A DNA stretch of 23,745 nt, taken from contig CANCOG010000010.1 in NCBI GenBank assembly GCA_947379685.1, positions 1 through 23,745 of the forward strand, in the 5' to 3' direction. The DNA comes from Flavipsychrobacter stenotrophus. GTDB lineage: Bacteria; Bacteroidota; Bacteroidia; Chitinophagales; Chitinophagaceae. A program made the position numbers and the translations under genes. Under the pieces are notes generated by a model. It had not been told where the DNA came from. It was given only the letters and a program-made list of their open reading frames with translations, and did not search any database. How positions within the stretch are numbered: position 1 is the stretch's first letter; every line of letters begins with the position of its first letter. Of this stretch, positions 1 to 7,942 are shown piece by piece.

Positions 1-27
1 CCGGTGCAATAAAAAACATTAAATAAG

Positions 28-35
28 TACCTTTG
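28..35 (+). promoter_or_regulatory. Bacteroidota -7 element of fumC promoter
   Basis: TACCTTTG matches the Bacteroidota sigma-A -7 consensus TAnnTTTG. It would start transcription near position 40 and give a leader of about 24 nt before the fumarase ATG. No clear TTG -33 element is seen upstream. The positions where an FNR-type box would be expected fall outside the window, so control of this promoter cannot be judged. Confidence 0.6.
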
Positions 36-63
36 CGCTCCGATAAAACAATTCTTAAATACT

Positions 64-1464
64 ATGACGTTCCGTACAGAAAAGGATACAATGGGCGAAG
101 TGCAGGTGCCTGCAACCGCATATTATGGTGCGCAAACTCAGCGCTCTATCGAGAATTTCAAAATTGCCCAGGATATCAACAAAATGCCGAAGGAGATCAT
201 CCGCGCATTTGCTTACCTGAAAAAGGCTGCAGCGATCACCAATTGCCAGTTGGGTGTGTTACCACAGGATAAGAGCGATGCAATAGGTAACGTTTGTGAC
301 GAGATACTGGAAGGTAAGCTCGATAACGAGTTTCCATTGGTAGTTTGGCAAACCGGCTCGGGTACCCAATCGAATATGAACGTAAACGAGGTTGTGGCAT
401 ATCGCGCTCACGTGATCAATGGTGGTCAACTCACCGACAAAGAGAAATTCATTCATCCAAATGATGACGTGAATAAATCTCAGTCTTCGAATGATACCTT
501 TCCTACTGCAATGCACATTGCTGCCTATAAAATGCTCGTGGATGTAACTATTCCCGGTATTAAGAAATTGCGTGACACACTTGCTTCAAAATCGAAAGAG
601 TATATGCATGTGGTGAAGATCGGCCGCACGCATTTTATGGATGCTACTCCATTGACCGTTGGTCAGGAACTGAGTGGTTATGTTTCCCAGCTCGATCATG
701 GCTTAAGGGCAATTAATAATACGCTGGCGCATCTTAGCGAGCTCGCTCTGGGTGGTACTGCAGTTGGTACTGGTATCAATACCCCAAAAGGGTACGCGGT
801 AAAGGTTGCTGAAAATATTGCAAATCTCACCGGTCTTCCGTTTATAACAGCTGAAAACAAATTCGAGAGTCTTGCTGCGCATGATGCCATTGTAGAGACT
901 CATGGTGCACTGAAAATGGTGGCTGTTAGCCTTATGAAAATAGCTAATGATGTGCGTATGCTCAGCTCCGGACCTCGTTCAGGTATCGGGGAAATGTTCA
1001 TTCCTGATAACGAACCGGGTTCTTCTATCATGCCGGGAAAAGTAAATCCTACTCAGTGCGAAGCGCTGACCATGATTGCCGCACAGGTAATGGGTAATGA
1101 TGTTACTATTGGCATTGGTGGTTCAAATGGCCATTTTGAATTGAACGTGTTCAAGCCGGTGATGATCTTTAATTTCCTGCATAGTGCAAGGCTGATAGGC
1201 GAAGGCTGCGTTTCATTCAACGACAAGTGCGCCGTAGGACTAGCTCCAATTGAAGAAAACATAGCTAAGCATGTCAATAATTCGCTGATGCTGGTGACTT
1301 CACTGAACACGAAGATTGGTTACTATAAAGCTGCCGAAATTGCTCAAACCGCACATAAACAAGGCAAGACACTGAAACAGACTGCTATTGACCTGGGTTA
1401 TGTTACAGCCGAAGAATTCGATGAATGGGTGAAACCAGCTGATATGGTTGGTGAACTTGGATAA
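64..1464 (+). CDS. fumC: Class II fumarate hydratase (fumarase C)
   Basis: This enzyme reversibly hydrates fumarate to L-malate in the TCA cycle. It is an iron-free, cytoplasmic class II enzyme and is expected to be a homotetramer. The 466-residue length is normal for FumC. The family signature GSSIMPGKVN is at residues 319-328 and supplies the flexible catalytic serine loop. The catalytic histidine is H190 in GRTHFMDATP, and the substrate-site motif TGSGTQSNMNVNE lies near residues 97-109. The ATG at 64 begins MTFRTEKDTMGEVQVPA, matching the usual short N-terminus of the family. The gene is monocistronic, with a TAnnTTTG element just upstream and a strong hairpin terminator 13 bp after the stop. 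Aspartase and argininosuccinate lyase share the superfamily fold, but length and motifs favour fumarase. The call is secure. Confidence 0.97.
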   Translation: MTFRTEKDTMGEVQVPATAYYGAQTQRSIENFKIAQDINKMPKEIIRAFAYLKKAAAITNCQLGVLPQDKSDAIGNVCDEILEGKLDNEFPLVVWQTGSGTQSNMNVNEVVAYRAHVINGGQLTDKEKFIHPNDDVNKSQSSNDTFPTAMHIAAYKMLVDVTIPGIKKLRDTLASKSKEYMHVVKIGRTHFMDATPLTVGQELSGYVSQLDHGLRAINNTLAHLSELALGGTAVGTGINTPKGYAVKVAENIANLTGLPFITAENKFESLAAHDAIVETHGALKMVAVSLMKIANDVRMLSSGPRSGIGEMFIPDNEPGSSIMPGKVNPTQCEALTMIAAQVMGNDVTIGIGGSNGHFELNVFKPVMIFNFLHSARLIGEGCVSFNDKCAVGLAPIEENIAKHVNNSLMLVTSLNTKIGYYKAAEIAQTAHKQGKTLKQTAIDLGYVTAEEFDEWVKPADMVGELG

Positions 1465-1477
1465 TATAGGTAATATT

Positions 1478-1519
1478 AAAAGAAGCAGGCTATCCTTCCC
1501 GGGTGGCCTGCTTCTTTTT
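1478..1519 (+). terminator. Rho-independent terminator after fumC, possibly bidirectional
   Basis: A perfect 13-bp stem pairs AAAAGAAGCAGGC (1478-1490) with GCCTGCTTCTTTT (1506-1518) around a 15-nt loop, and the right arm ends in a T run. The A-rich left arm gives a T run on the other strand, so the element can also end leftward transcription from the convergent universal stress gene, whose stop is at 1564. Confidence 0.9.
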
Positions 1520-1563
1520 GTTTCAAATGCTTGAGTGGCTGAACTCTTTGCCACACTCAATAT

Positions 1564-2385
1564 TTATCTGTGGGCTATAAACACAGGTAGTTTATGTTCG
1601 TGAATAGTAGCAGTAATGAAGCTCTTGCGTAGTAGTGAGGAAAGTGAAGACCTTCCGTATGACCCTGTTACCAATAATGAACTGCCATAATCTTCCAACC
1701 AGGTATTGAAATACTTTCCTGGGTCAGTTTCTAGTTTGAAGATTCTAAGATCCTTGAAATGACGGGGGGCAAGTTCTTCAATATAATCGAGATCGGGGAT
1801 TGCTTCATTTTCGTCTCCGGCAAACAGGAGCAATGTTTTCATACCGGTCAGTTCCGGGAAAAGGTAAGCGAACTGTTTGATGGCATATACAGAGGACTCA
1901 CTGCCGTCATAACACAGGATGACATTTTCTGGTGCTTTATAATGTTCGGGTACTACAATTACCGGGCATTCTGCCTTGTGTAAGACTGTTTGAATATAGT
2001 CGTCCTGTTCGGCTGTCCCCAGGTTTTCATAGAAAAGCTCACTGCTCAAAACAAGCATGTCTGCAAACCGGCTCTCCAGCTTTACTTCGTCAATTACATG
2101 TTTTTCGTCATCGGGGTGTATGCGGTATTCAATGCCGTTTTTTTCGCACAATAATGCAAAGCGGGTCATGTTTTCCTTAAGAATGCCAGTGTCGTTCAGC
2201 TCTATTTCTTTATAATAGACTGGTCCGCTCAGCCCTCCAATTGAGTATAGCAATTCGGCATAATCAATACCGGGCAGGAAAATGCCAGTGGCAAGCACTG
2301 GTTGCATATCATTGAGATGGCGAACAAACTCAAAAGCCCCTTCGGAAAAGTGATTACCGTCGAATGCGACAATTATTTTTTTCAT
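1564..2385 (-). CDS. Universal stress protein, tandem UspA domains
   Basis: This is a two-domain universal stress protein (273 aa, typical for tandem Usp). Domain 1 covers about residues 1-147, opening IIVAFDGNHFSEGAFEF and ending CPVIVVPE. Domain 2 covers about 153-273, opening NVILCYDGSESS and ending LPVFIAHR. The C-terminal nucleotide motif of ATP-binding Usps, G-x2-G-x9-G-(S/T), appears as GSYGRSSLSSLLRKS (241-255) with Lys254 in place of the third Gly, so ATP binding may be altered. Usp proteins are cytoplasmic stress-survival factors and in several bacteria belong to FNR/ANR-type low-oxygen regulons. The gene is separated from the response regulator upstream by 113 bp that carry its own promoter with two FNR-type boxes, so it is probably not simply co-transcribed. 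The ATG at 2385 opens directly into the first beta strand. Confidence 0.93.
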   Translation of the reverse strand: MKKIIVAFDGNHFSEGAFEFVRHLNDMQPVLATGIFLPGIDYAELLYSIGGLSGPVYYKEIELNDTGILKENMTRFALLCEKNGIEYRIHPDDEKHVIDEVKLESRFADMLVLSSELFYENLGTAEQDDYIQTVLHKAECPVIVVPEHYKAPENVILCYDGSESSVYAIKQFAYLFPELTGMKTLLLFAGDENEAIPDLDYIEELAPRHFKDLRIFKLETDPGKYFNTWLEDYGSSLLVTGSYGRSSLSSLLRKSFITATIHEHKLPVFIAHR

Positions 2386-2386
2386 A

Positions 2387-2415
2387 AAATATCATTTGGT
2401 TTCCTGATGATATTT
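2387..2415 (-). other. Inverted repeat in usp leader
   Basis: AAATATCAT (2387-2395) and ATGATATTT (2407-2415) are perfect 9-bp inverted arms around an 11-nt spacer, directly before the usp start codon. On the mRNA the loop contains AGGAAA. If transcription starts near 2411, only the inner AUCAU/AUGAU pairs remain, making a 5'-terminal hairpin. A role in mRNA stability or translation, or as an operator, is possible but unproven. Confidence 0.35.
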
Positions 2416-2481
2416 CAAAAGTATTTCATTCTGCAGGGCCGAAGTATGACGCCGGTCAGTTCAGGAAGTGATTTCGCTCAT
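2416..2481 (-). promoter_or_regulatory. usp promoter with two FNR-type boxes
   Basis: On the minus strand TACTTTTG (plus 2416-2423) is a perfect TAnnTTTG element. Centred 29.5 bp upstream of its first T is the palindrome TGAC-GCCG-GTCA (2447-2458). Centred 51.5 bp upstream is a second, weaker TGA-N6-TCA box, TGAT-TTCG-CTCA (2469-2480). The same pair of distances recurs at other promoters in this window. This suggests activation by a CRP/FNR-family protein at class II and class I-like positions. Confidence 0.65.
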
Positions 2482-2498
2482 CGTAATTTCATATTTCA

Positions 2499-2927
2499 TT
2501 ACGGTTTATTGTTATTTAATTTAGCTGATTCTATCGTTGATAATATTGATCTGATCTTCGCCTCAGAGAGCGCTTTTGTAATGTATCCAGACACAAGCGG
2601 GTCTTCCGCTGCCCGGTCTTTGTCTTTCGGGTCTAGTGAAGATGAAAGAATGAATACGCTTATTTTTTCGATGACTTTTGGGGGGAATTCCTTTAAAATT
2701 TCAAGTGCTTCCCAGCCAGAGAGCAGTGGCATATTGATGTCCAGCAGCAAAATAGCAGTTTTTGAATCTTGCAGGTCATATTTGCTGCGTATATGGTCCA
2801 GCCCCTCTCCGGGTTTGGTAAAAGTCGCAATATATGCATCTGGCAATGTCAGCTCTATGAAATCGTGGCAAATCAGATTGTTGATGGGATCATCGTCAAT
2901 GACAATAAAATCAGGTATATAGTTCAT
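2499..2927 (-). CDS. Single-domain (CheY/Rcp1-like) response regulator
   Basis: The whole 142-residue protein is one receiver domain. It has the acidic pocket D11-D12-D13, phosphoacceptor D63 (LLLDINMP), the Thr/Ser switch residue S95 (FILSSS) and conserved K118 (YITKAL). There is no output domain, so it should act by protein-protein contact or as a phosphotransfer intermediate, as do the Rcp1-type regulators often found after phytochrome-like or multi-PAS kinases. It starts 21 bp after the stop of the 1529-aa kinase on the same strand, with AGAAGGA directly before the ATG, so the two form an operon and this protein is the likely phosphorylation partner. The paralogous 1236-aa kinase has no receiver of its own and may share it. 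Confidence 0.93.
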   Translation of the reverse strand: MNYIPDFIVIDDDPINNLICHDFIELTLPDAYIATFTKPGEGLDHIRSKYDLQDSKTAILLLDINMPLLSGWEALEILKEFPPKVIEKISVFILSSSLDPKDKDRAAEDPLVSGYITKALSEAKIRSILSTIESAKLNNNKP

Positions 2928-2948
2928 TCCTTCTTTGGTTTACAATTC

Positions 2949-5900
2949 TTAAAAAATAGCATCAAACTCAATCTTGAATTCCGTGCCCTGATTTACTTCA
3001 CTGAATATTTCGATCCTTCCTCCCAGCGACTCTACCTGGGTCTTTACCATATATAATCCCATCCCTTTTCCTTCAACGTGGTCATGGAATCTTTTATACA
3101 GGCCAAAAACATATTCGCTTTTACGGTTTAGGTCAATGCCCAACCCATTGTCCTTAAAACTAAGTATAATTTTTGACTGATCTCGTTGGCTAGTCACATT
3201 TATAATTGGCTTTATGTCAACTCGGCGGTACTTTATACTGTTGGAAATAAGGTTGTAGAAGATAGAATTGAGATAGCTTTTGAAGGTCTTTATTTCATCA
3301 ACTGCAGTAAAATCACTGACGATTTCAACCCCTTCATTTAAGATAATGTTCTCAATGCTGGTTTCAACGTCATGTAATATTCCTGAAAAACTAACCAGTT
3401 CAACCTTGTTTATTCCCTTGTTTTTTATTTGCAAAATGTAGTTGAGGTCCATGATCACATCATCCAGTTTCTTTACTGAAACAGCCAGGCTGCTCATGAG
3501 GTCCTTTTCTCGTTCTCTTCCTATATTTGGTAATCTTAATACTTCAGATATGCCCATTATGTTGGCTACTGGAGCCCTGAGGTTGTGAGAAACTATGTAA
3601 GAAAACTGTTCCAGGTTTTTATTCCTTTGCAGAATGTCCTCCATCATTTTTGAACGTTCCGCTTCTGCGTTTTTTTGGCTGGTTATGTCGTGCGCCACGC
3701 CATGTATCTTGATCGGTTTCCCGGTAGCGTCAAGTTCTAATTCCGACTGTGAATAGATATGCCGGATTTCACCGTTTTTTCGAATTATCCTGTGATGGTA
3801 CTCGCTGCCTGTTTTTTTTAGATAAGCAGTTTTTCGGGTGTTTAAGATGTTTTCCAGATCCTCTGGGTGCAAATAGGAAAGCCATTCATCTGGGGGCACC
3901 ATGTTGTTCATCGGGTCAATGCCATAGATCCGGCAAGTCTCTTCGGCCCATTCAGCAATTCCGGTACTAAGGTCCAGCTCCCAACTCCCAAAATGCGCTA
4001 TTGCCTGAGCCTGCTTCAAAAGCAGTTCACTGTGGCGTATTTTTTCTTCCATCCGCCTCCTGTGCCGCTCTTTTTCAAAGGCATCGAGCGCGAATGAAAT
4101 ATCACCGGCGACTTCCTGCATCAATGCTGTTTCCTGATCATCAAAGAAATTTCTTTCAGCACAGTAAATGTTGAAAACGCCAATTACCTTGCCCGATTTT
4201 TTTACCGGTAACGCAACATAAGAATGCAATCCGTTCCTTTCGGCATACTCTTTTAAAACCGGCCCGCGCGATTCGTTTTCCAGGTCATTACACACCACAA
4301 CTTCGCCGTCGCGTGCTACACTCGCCATGAAACCTTCCTTGTTATACTTGTAACGCTGGAATAACGGCATGTCTTGGTGTGGCAAACCACAGCCCTGTGC
4401 ATAAGTCACGGTAGCATCGGTGTGATCATACAGGCCTATCCAGGCAATTTGGAATTTTCCGGTTTCAATGGCAATTCGTGATGCTTCATGAAATAGTGTA
4501 TCTTCATCATGCACCTGAACAATTGTTTTATTGATCTGACTGATGAAAGAATAAAGCCGGTTTGCGCTAATGATTTTCGCCTCAGCTTCTTTTTGGGCGG
4601 TGACATCGTGTATTATTCCAGATATTCTCTTAAGGTTTTTGGCTTTATCAAACTCGAAATTTGTTTGTGCGTAAATATGCCTGATTGCACCATCACGGCG
4701 AATGATCCGGAAGTTGACTGCAGTATCTATTATCTTTTGTCTACTTTCATTGATTACAGCCATGGTATATTCCAGGTCGTCAGGGTGTACAAACGAATAC
4801 CCGAACTCAGGTGCAAAAACATTTTCTTCAGCAGGCAACCCGTAAATATTACAATATTCGGCCGAACAGATCAGCAGGTCATTATCAGAGTCGTATTCCC
4901 ATGAACCGAGGTGAGCAACAGACTGAGCATGGTTTAGCCGCTCATCCCTGTTTATCAATTGTTCTTCGATCTGTTTTCTATGACGTTCTTTTTCAAATAC
5001 ACCCATCGCAAATGAAATATCTTCGGCAACGGCTTCCAGCAGGTCAATTTTTTGCTCATCAAAGAAATCTTTTTCAGCCGCATACATGTTCAATGAGCAA
5101 ATTATTTCCCCTGACTTTCTTAATGGTAGTACCATAATAGAGCCGATGCCGTTGGCGGTAGCGTAACCTTTCCAGTGTTTCAGTTCAAATTGTCCATAAA
5201 TGTCATTGCAAATAAATGGGGTACCATTGTTAAGAATAAATGCCTGTGGGCCTTTATCATCGAAAGCGGCATTTTGAAATGATGGAATATCTTTTTCAGG
5301 CACGCCGTAGCCGGCTATATAGTTCACTGATTTGTGCTCCACATCAATTTTGGCGATCCAGGCCATTATAAATTCACCAGTCTCAATGGCGATCCTGCAA
5401 GCTTCAATAAAGACAGTTTCCTCATCACTTGCCCGTAAAATTGTCTTATTGATTTGGCTGATAAAGGAGTAAAGGCGGTTAACTTCGGCTATTTTCTGTT
5501 CTGCTTCTTTTATTTCGGTTATATCGTGGACAATGCCAAATGTCCGGATTGGTTTGCCGCCTTTGTCAAATTCAAATTGTGATTGGGTATGTATGTGCCT
5601 AATTGATCCCTCTGGCCTTATTATTCTATGGTTTGTACTAAAGCTACTAAATGTATCATGACTTATTTTCCTTTCTGAAAGAACACGCTCGCGGTCATCT
5701 GGATGCAAAAGTTGTACCCAGTACTCAAATGTTCGCCCATGATTACTATTTTCAACGCCAAAAATAGTGCAAGCCTCTTCCGAAAATTCAAGAATACCGG
5801 TTGCGAAATTAAGTTCCCAGCTGCCCAATTGCGCTATTGATTGTGCTTTTTTTAGCATGGATTCGCTATGCACAACCTTTTCCACCATCTGCTCCCTTCG

Positions 5901-7538
5901 CCTTTTTGCCTCAAAAACGTCCAGCGCAAACGAAATATCTTCTGAAACCTCAGTTAGCAGGTCAATCTCTTTTTCATCAAAATAACCCATTTCGGCAGCA
6001 AATAAATGGAGTGTCCCCACAATCTCCCCGGTACAAAATATGGGCAGGGCGATATTAGAGCCCAGGTCTAATTTGTCAATAAGATCGTGCCAGCTTTGTG
6101 CTTTGAAATCTTCCTTAATGTTATTCGTAAACCAGGGTTTCCCGGTTCGTAGAATCTCCGCCGTTGGACCGTTAGCAGCATAAGGGAATGACCTGAACCT
6201 GTATAGCTCTTCTGGAGGTATGCCATAGCCGCCGCCAAATGTTATCAGATTGTAATTTTTGCTAACAAGTCCAACCCAGCCTAGTTTAAATTTGCCCACT
6301 TCCACTGCAATCTTGCAAACCCGCGAAAACACTTCCTCTGCGGTTTGGGCATGTACAATGGTTTTATTGACCAGGCTTATAAATGAATAAAGTCGGTTGG
6401 CAATTTTAATTTTTTGCTCCGCCTGCACTATTTCGGTGATGTCGTTATAGTTAAAGACCAACCCGTTTACAGCTGGTTCCTGCAAAAGATTCGTTATATT
6501 AGATTTTAGCCATCTCCAGGAACCGTCTTTATGTAGCATCCGGTAGTTTGAAGTGGTCGTACATCGGGGCTGTTGCATCAATTCAGTTAAAACGGCAATT
6601 ATGTGCCCGATGTCCCCGGGGTGTACGAATTCTGCCGGGTTCTTCCCAATCAGTCCATCAGGCGTATAGCCCATAATGTTGAATACCGATGAGGATATAT
6701 AAGTGAAAGCTCCTGTGCTATCAACTATACTGATTCCATCGTGGCTATTCTCAACCAGAGCGCGAAACCTTTGCTCGCTATTTTTTAGGTTTTCTTCAAT
6801 TAATTTGCGTTCGGAGATCGCTCTGAAATTACTTACAATCGCTCCCACATGTTCGTCTAGCAGCATATTTGTAGCTGTTCCTTCAGTCCAGACAAAATGC
6901 CCTTCTTTGTGTTTTAGTCTGTTTATGCCATATATTGGTGTGTCGGGGAGTGCTTTGGCTTGTTCAATCTGGTGGAGTAAGGTAGGAAGGTCATCTTCGT
7001 GGATGAAGTCGCCTACAGGGATTCCGATAGCTTCCTCAGGGCTATATCCGTTTATCTTAGTAATTGAGGGAGAAACGTAGATGATTTTGCCTTCTGCGTT
7101 CAAAAGCGATACAGTGTCGTGGCTGTTTTCCAACAATGCCCTGAAAACGTTGTCATCTAACAAGGATTTGTTTTCAGGTTTAGTCTCACGCTCATTTTCT
7201 TTAAGATGAATTGAAACCGAAAAGCCATCGGGTAAATTTCCGTCAGTATACAAGCAGCTAATGTCTAACGACGCCTGGACCTCGCTATTCTTTCCTGTTA
7301 CGAGTACACCCTGATAATCGGCAGAACCCGAATCAATTGCTTTTTGCAGCAACTGTATGGCTTGGCTCGGATCCTGGAAAAAAGCGGCAAATTCGATTTT
7401 AGAGGGTGGGGTTACGCTAAATTCAAAGTCGGTAAAAAAATTTTTGCCATATGAATTTATGGTTCCTTGCGGGCTTAATAATATAACATAAGCGTTTGAG
7501 GGGGCTCGGTTAGCCACACAGGGTACATTTACTTTCAT
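2949..7538 (-). CDS. Giant cytoplasmic PAS/GAF hybrid sensor histidine kinase (1529 aa)
   Basis: This is a multi-sensor histidine kinase with no visible transmembrane segment, so it is probably soluble. Domain order: weak N-terminal PAS-like region (1-115), PAS (132-250), PAS (254-377), then three GAF-PAS units (GAF 381-550/PAS 566-685; GAF 686-855/PAS 871-989; GAF 992-1160/PAS 1176-1294), a HisKA-type dimerisation domain and a HATPase domain. Each GAF opens with a variant of NRLYSFISQINKTI and each of these PAS domains with a variant of AHLGSWE, so the units arose by internal duplication. The phosphoacceptor is H1318 in SHNLRAP. ATP-site motifs are the N box (N1429, N1433), DNGLGI (1463-1468) and GKGMGL (1490-1495). 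It lies in an operon with the receiver protein and is a close paralogue of the next kinase. Ligands cannot be told from sequence. Confidence 0.95.
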   Translation of the reverse strand: MKVNVPCVANRAPSNAYVILLSPQGTINSYGKNFFTDFEFSVTPPSKIEFAAFFQDPSQAIQLLQKAIDSGSADYQGVLVTGKNSEVQASLDISCLYTDGNLPDGFSVSIHLKENERETKPENKSLLDDNVFRALLENSHDTVSLLNAEGKIIYVSPSITKINGYSPEEAIGIPVGDFIHEDDLPTLLHQIEQAKALPDTPIYGINRLKHKEGHFVWTEGTATNMLLDEHVGAIVSNFRAISERKLIEENLKNSEQRFRALVENSHDGISIVDSTGAFTYISSSVFNIMGYTPDGLIGKNPAEFVHPGDIGHIIAVLTELMQQPRCTTTSNYRMLHKDGSWRWLKSNITNLLQEPAVNGLVFNYNDITEIVQAEQKIKIANRLYSFISLVNKTIVHAQTAEEVFSRVCKIAVEVGKFKLGWVGLVSKNYNLITFGGGYGIPPEELYRFRSFPYAANGPTAEILRTGKPWFTNNIKEDFKAQSWHDLIDKLDLGSNIALPIFCTGEIVGTLHLFAAEMGYFDEKEIDLLTEVSEDISFALDVFEAKRRREQMVEKVVHSESMLKKAQSIAQLGSWELNFATGILEFSEEACTIFGVENSNHGRTFEYWVQLLHPDDRERVLSERKISHDTFSSFSTNHRIIRPEGSIRHIHTQSQFEFDKGGKPIRTFGIVHDITEIKEAEQKIAEVNRLYSFISQINKTILRASDEETVFIEACRIAIETGEFIMAWIAKIDVEHKSVNYIAGYGVPEKDIPSFQNAAFDDKGPQAFILNNGTPFICNDIYGQFELKHWKGYATANGIGSIMVLPLRKSGEIICSLNMYAAEKDFFDEQKIDLLEAVAEDISFAMGVFEKERHRKQIEEQLINRDERLNHAQSVAHLGSWEYDSDNDLLICSAEYCNIYGLPAEENVFAPEFGYSFVHPDDLEYTMAVINESRQKIIDTAVNFRIIRRDGAIRHIYAQTNFEFDKAKNLKRISGIIHDVTAQKEAEAKIISANRLYSFISQINKTIVQVHDEDTLFHEASRIAIETGKFQIAWIGLYDHTDATVTYAQGCGLPHQDMPLFQRYKYNKEGFMASVARDGEVVVCNDLENESRGPVLKEYAERNGLHSYVALPVKKSGKVIGVFNIYCAERNFFDDQETALMQEVAGDISFALDAFEKERHRRRMEEKIRHSELLLKQAQAIAHFGSWELDLSTGIAEWAEETCRIYGIDPMNNMVPPDEWLSYLHPEDLENILNTRKTAYLKKTGSEYHHRIIRKNGEIRHIYSQSELELDATGKPIKIHGVAHDITSQKNAEAERSKMMEDILQRNKNLEQFSYIVSHNLRAPVANIMGISEVLRLPNIGREREKDLMSSLAVSVKKLDDVIMDLNYILQIKNKGINKVELVSFSGILHDVETSIENIILNEGVEIVSDFTAVDEIKTFKSYLNSIFYNLISNSIKYRRVDIKPIINVTSQRDQSKIILSFKDNGLGIDLNRKSEYVFGLYKRFHDHVEGKGMGLYMVKTQVESLGGRIEIFSEVNQGTEFKIEFDAIF

Positions 7539-7639
7539 TAAAAAGCATTTAAAGAATGAGCGGTGATCAGGAGCTCAGAGTTAGGTCAGGTATATCTCTT
7601 TAAGGACTTACTATTGCTTTGCAATATTGGTTGCACTTC

Positions 7640-7672
7640 CAAAATTAAATGTCAGGTACAACTTCGTTTCAA
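7640..7672 (-). promoter_or_regulatory. Probable promoter of the 1529-aa kinase operon
   Basis: On the minus strand TAATTTTG (plus 7640-7647) matches TAnnTTTG, and a TTG (plus 7670-7672) lies 22 bp upstream, within the 17-23 bp spacing known for Flavobacterium promoters. The leader would be about 100 nt. No TGA-N6-TCA box occurs at the 29.5 or 51.5 bp positions, so this kinase does not appear to belong to the FNR-box group. Confidence 0.55.
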
Positions 7673-7881
7673 TGGCAAACTACAATTAAAAATCATCTGA
7701 ATAAAGATATCCGCAATAAATGTAAGAAGTTTGCTGCTCATAGAGAATCTTTTTTATAATTTTTATTCTTACAGGTCACAAAGCCGATTTTTTGGCAATC
7801 TGGAAATCTGACTTGTGCAATTGATTTCGGTACACTATGGTCAAATAACTTTCTCATCCCGAAATTAACATCAAGTCTTGT

Positions 7882-7919
7882 TAATTTAGCTGACCGCGGT
7901 CAGCTAAATTATTTTTTTT
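7882..7919 (+). terminator. 30-bp perfect palindrome plus T8 (plus-strand terminator or operator)
   Basis: TAATTTAGCTGACCG (7882-7896) is followed with no spacer by its exact reverse complement (7897-7911) and then eight T residues (7912-7919). On the plus strand this is a textbook intrinsic terminator. However, the flanking genes run on the minus strand, where the hairpin is followed only by ACAAG. It sits 32 bp past the stop of the 1236-aa kinase. It may block antisense transcription into that gene, act weakly in the leftward direction, or be a protein-binding site. Confidence 0.45.
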
Positions 7920-7942
7920 CTCATTGTGGAAATTTGCATGTT

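Larger units (their letters stand above)
7539..7942. other. 404-bp intergenic region between paralogous kinases
   Basis: No ORF worth calling was found. The region holds the probable promoter of the 1529-aa kinase (7640-7672) and, close to the end of the other kinase gene, a 30-bp perfect palindrome followed by eight T residues (7882-7919). Between about 7673 and 7881 the sequence is AT-rich and nothing else is recognised. Confidence 0.6.

Noticed and set aside
1531..1560. TTGAGTG/CACTCAA inverted repeat downstream of usp
   Set aside because: It has a short stem and no following T run on the minus strand; the 1478-1519 hairpin explains termination better.
2482..2503. CGTAAT/ATTACG inverted repeat at the end of the response-regulator gene
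   Set aside because: It has a 6-bp stem with a 10-nt loop and no T run, too weak to call a terminator.
2302..2922. 206-aa plus-strand ORF
   Set aside because: It is antisense to the usp and response-regulator genes and covers their promoter. It has no domain, and the minus-strand proteins are unmistakable.
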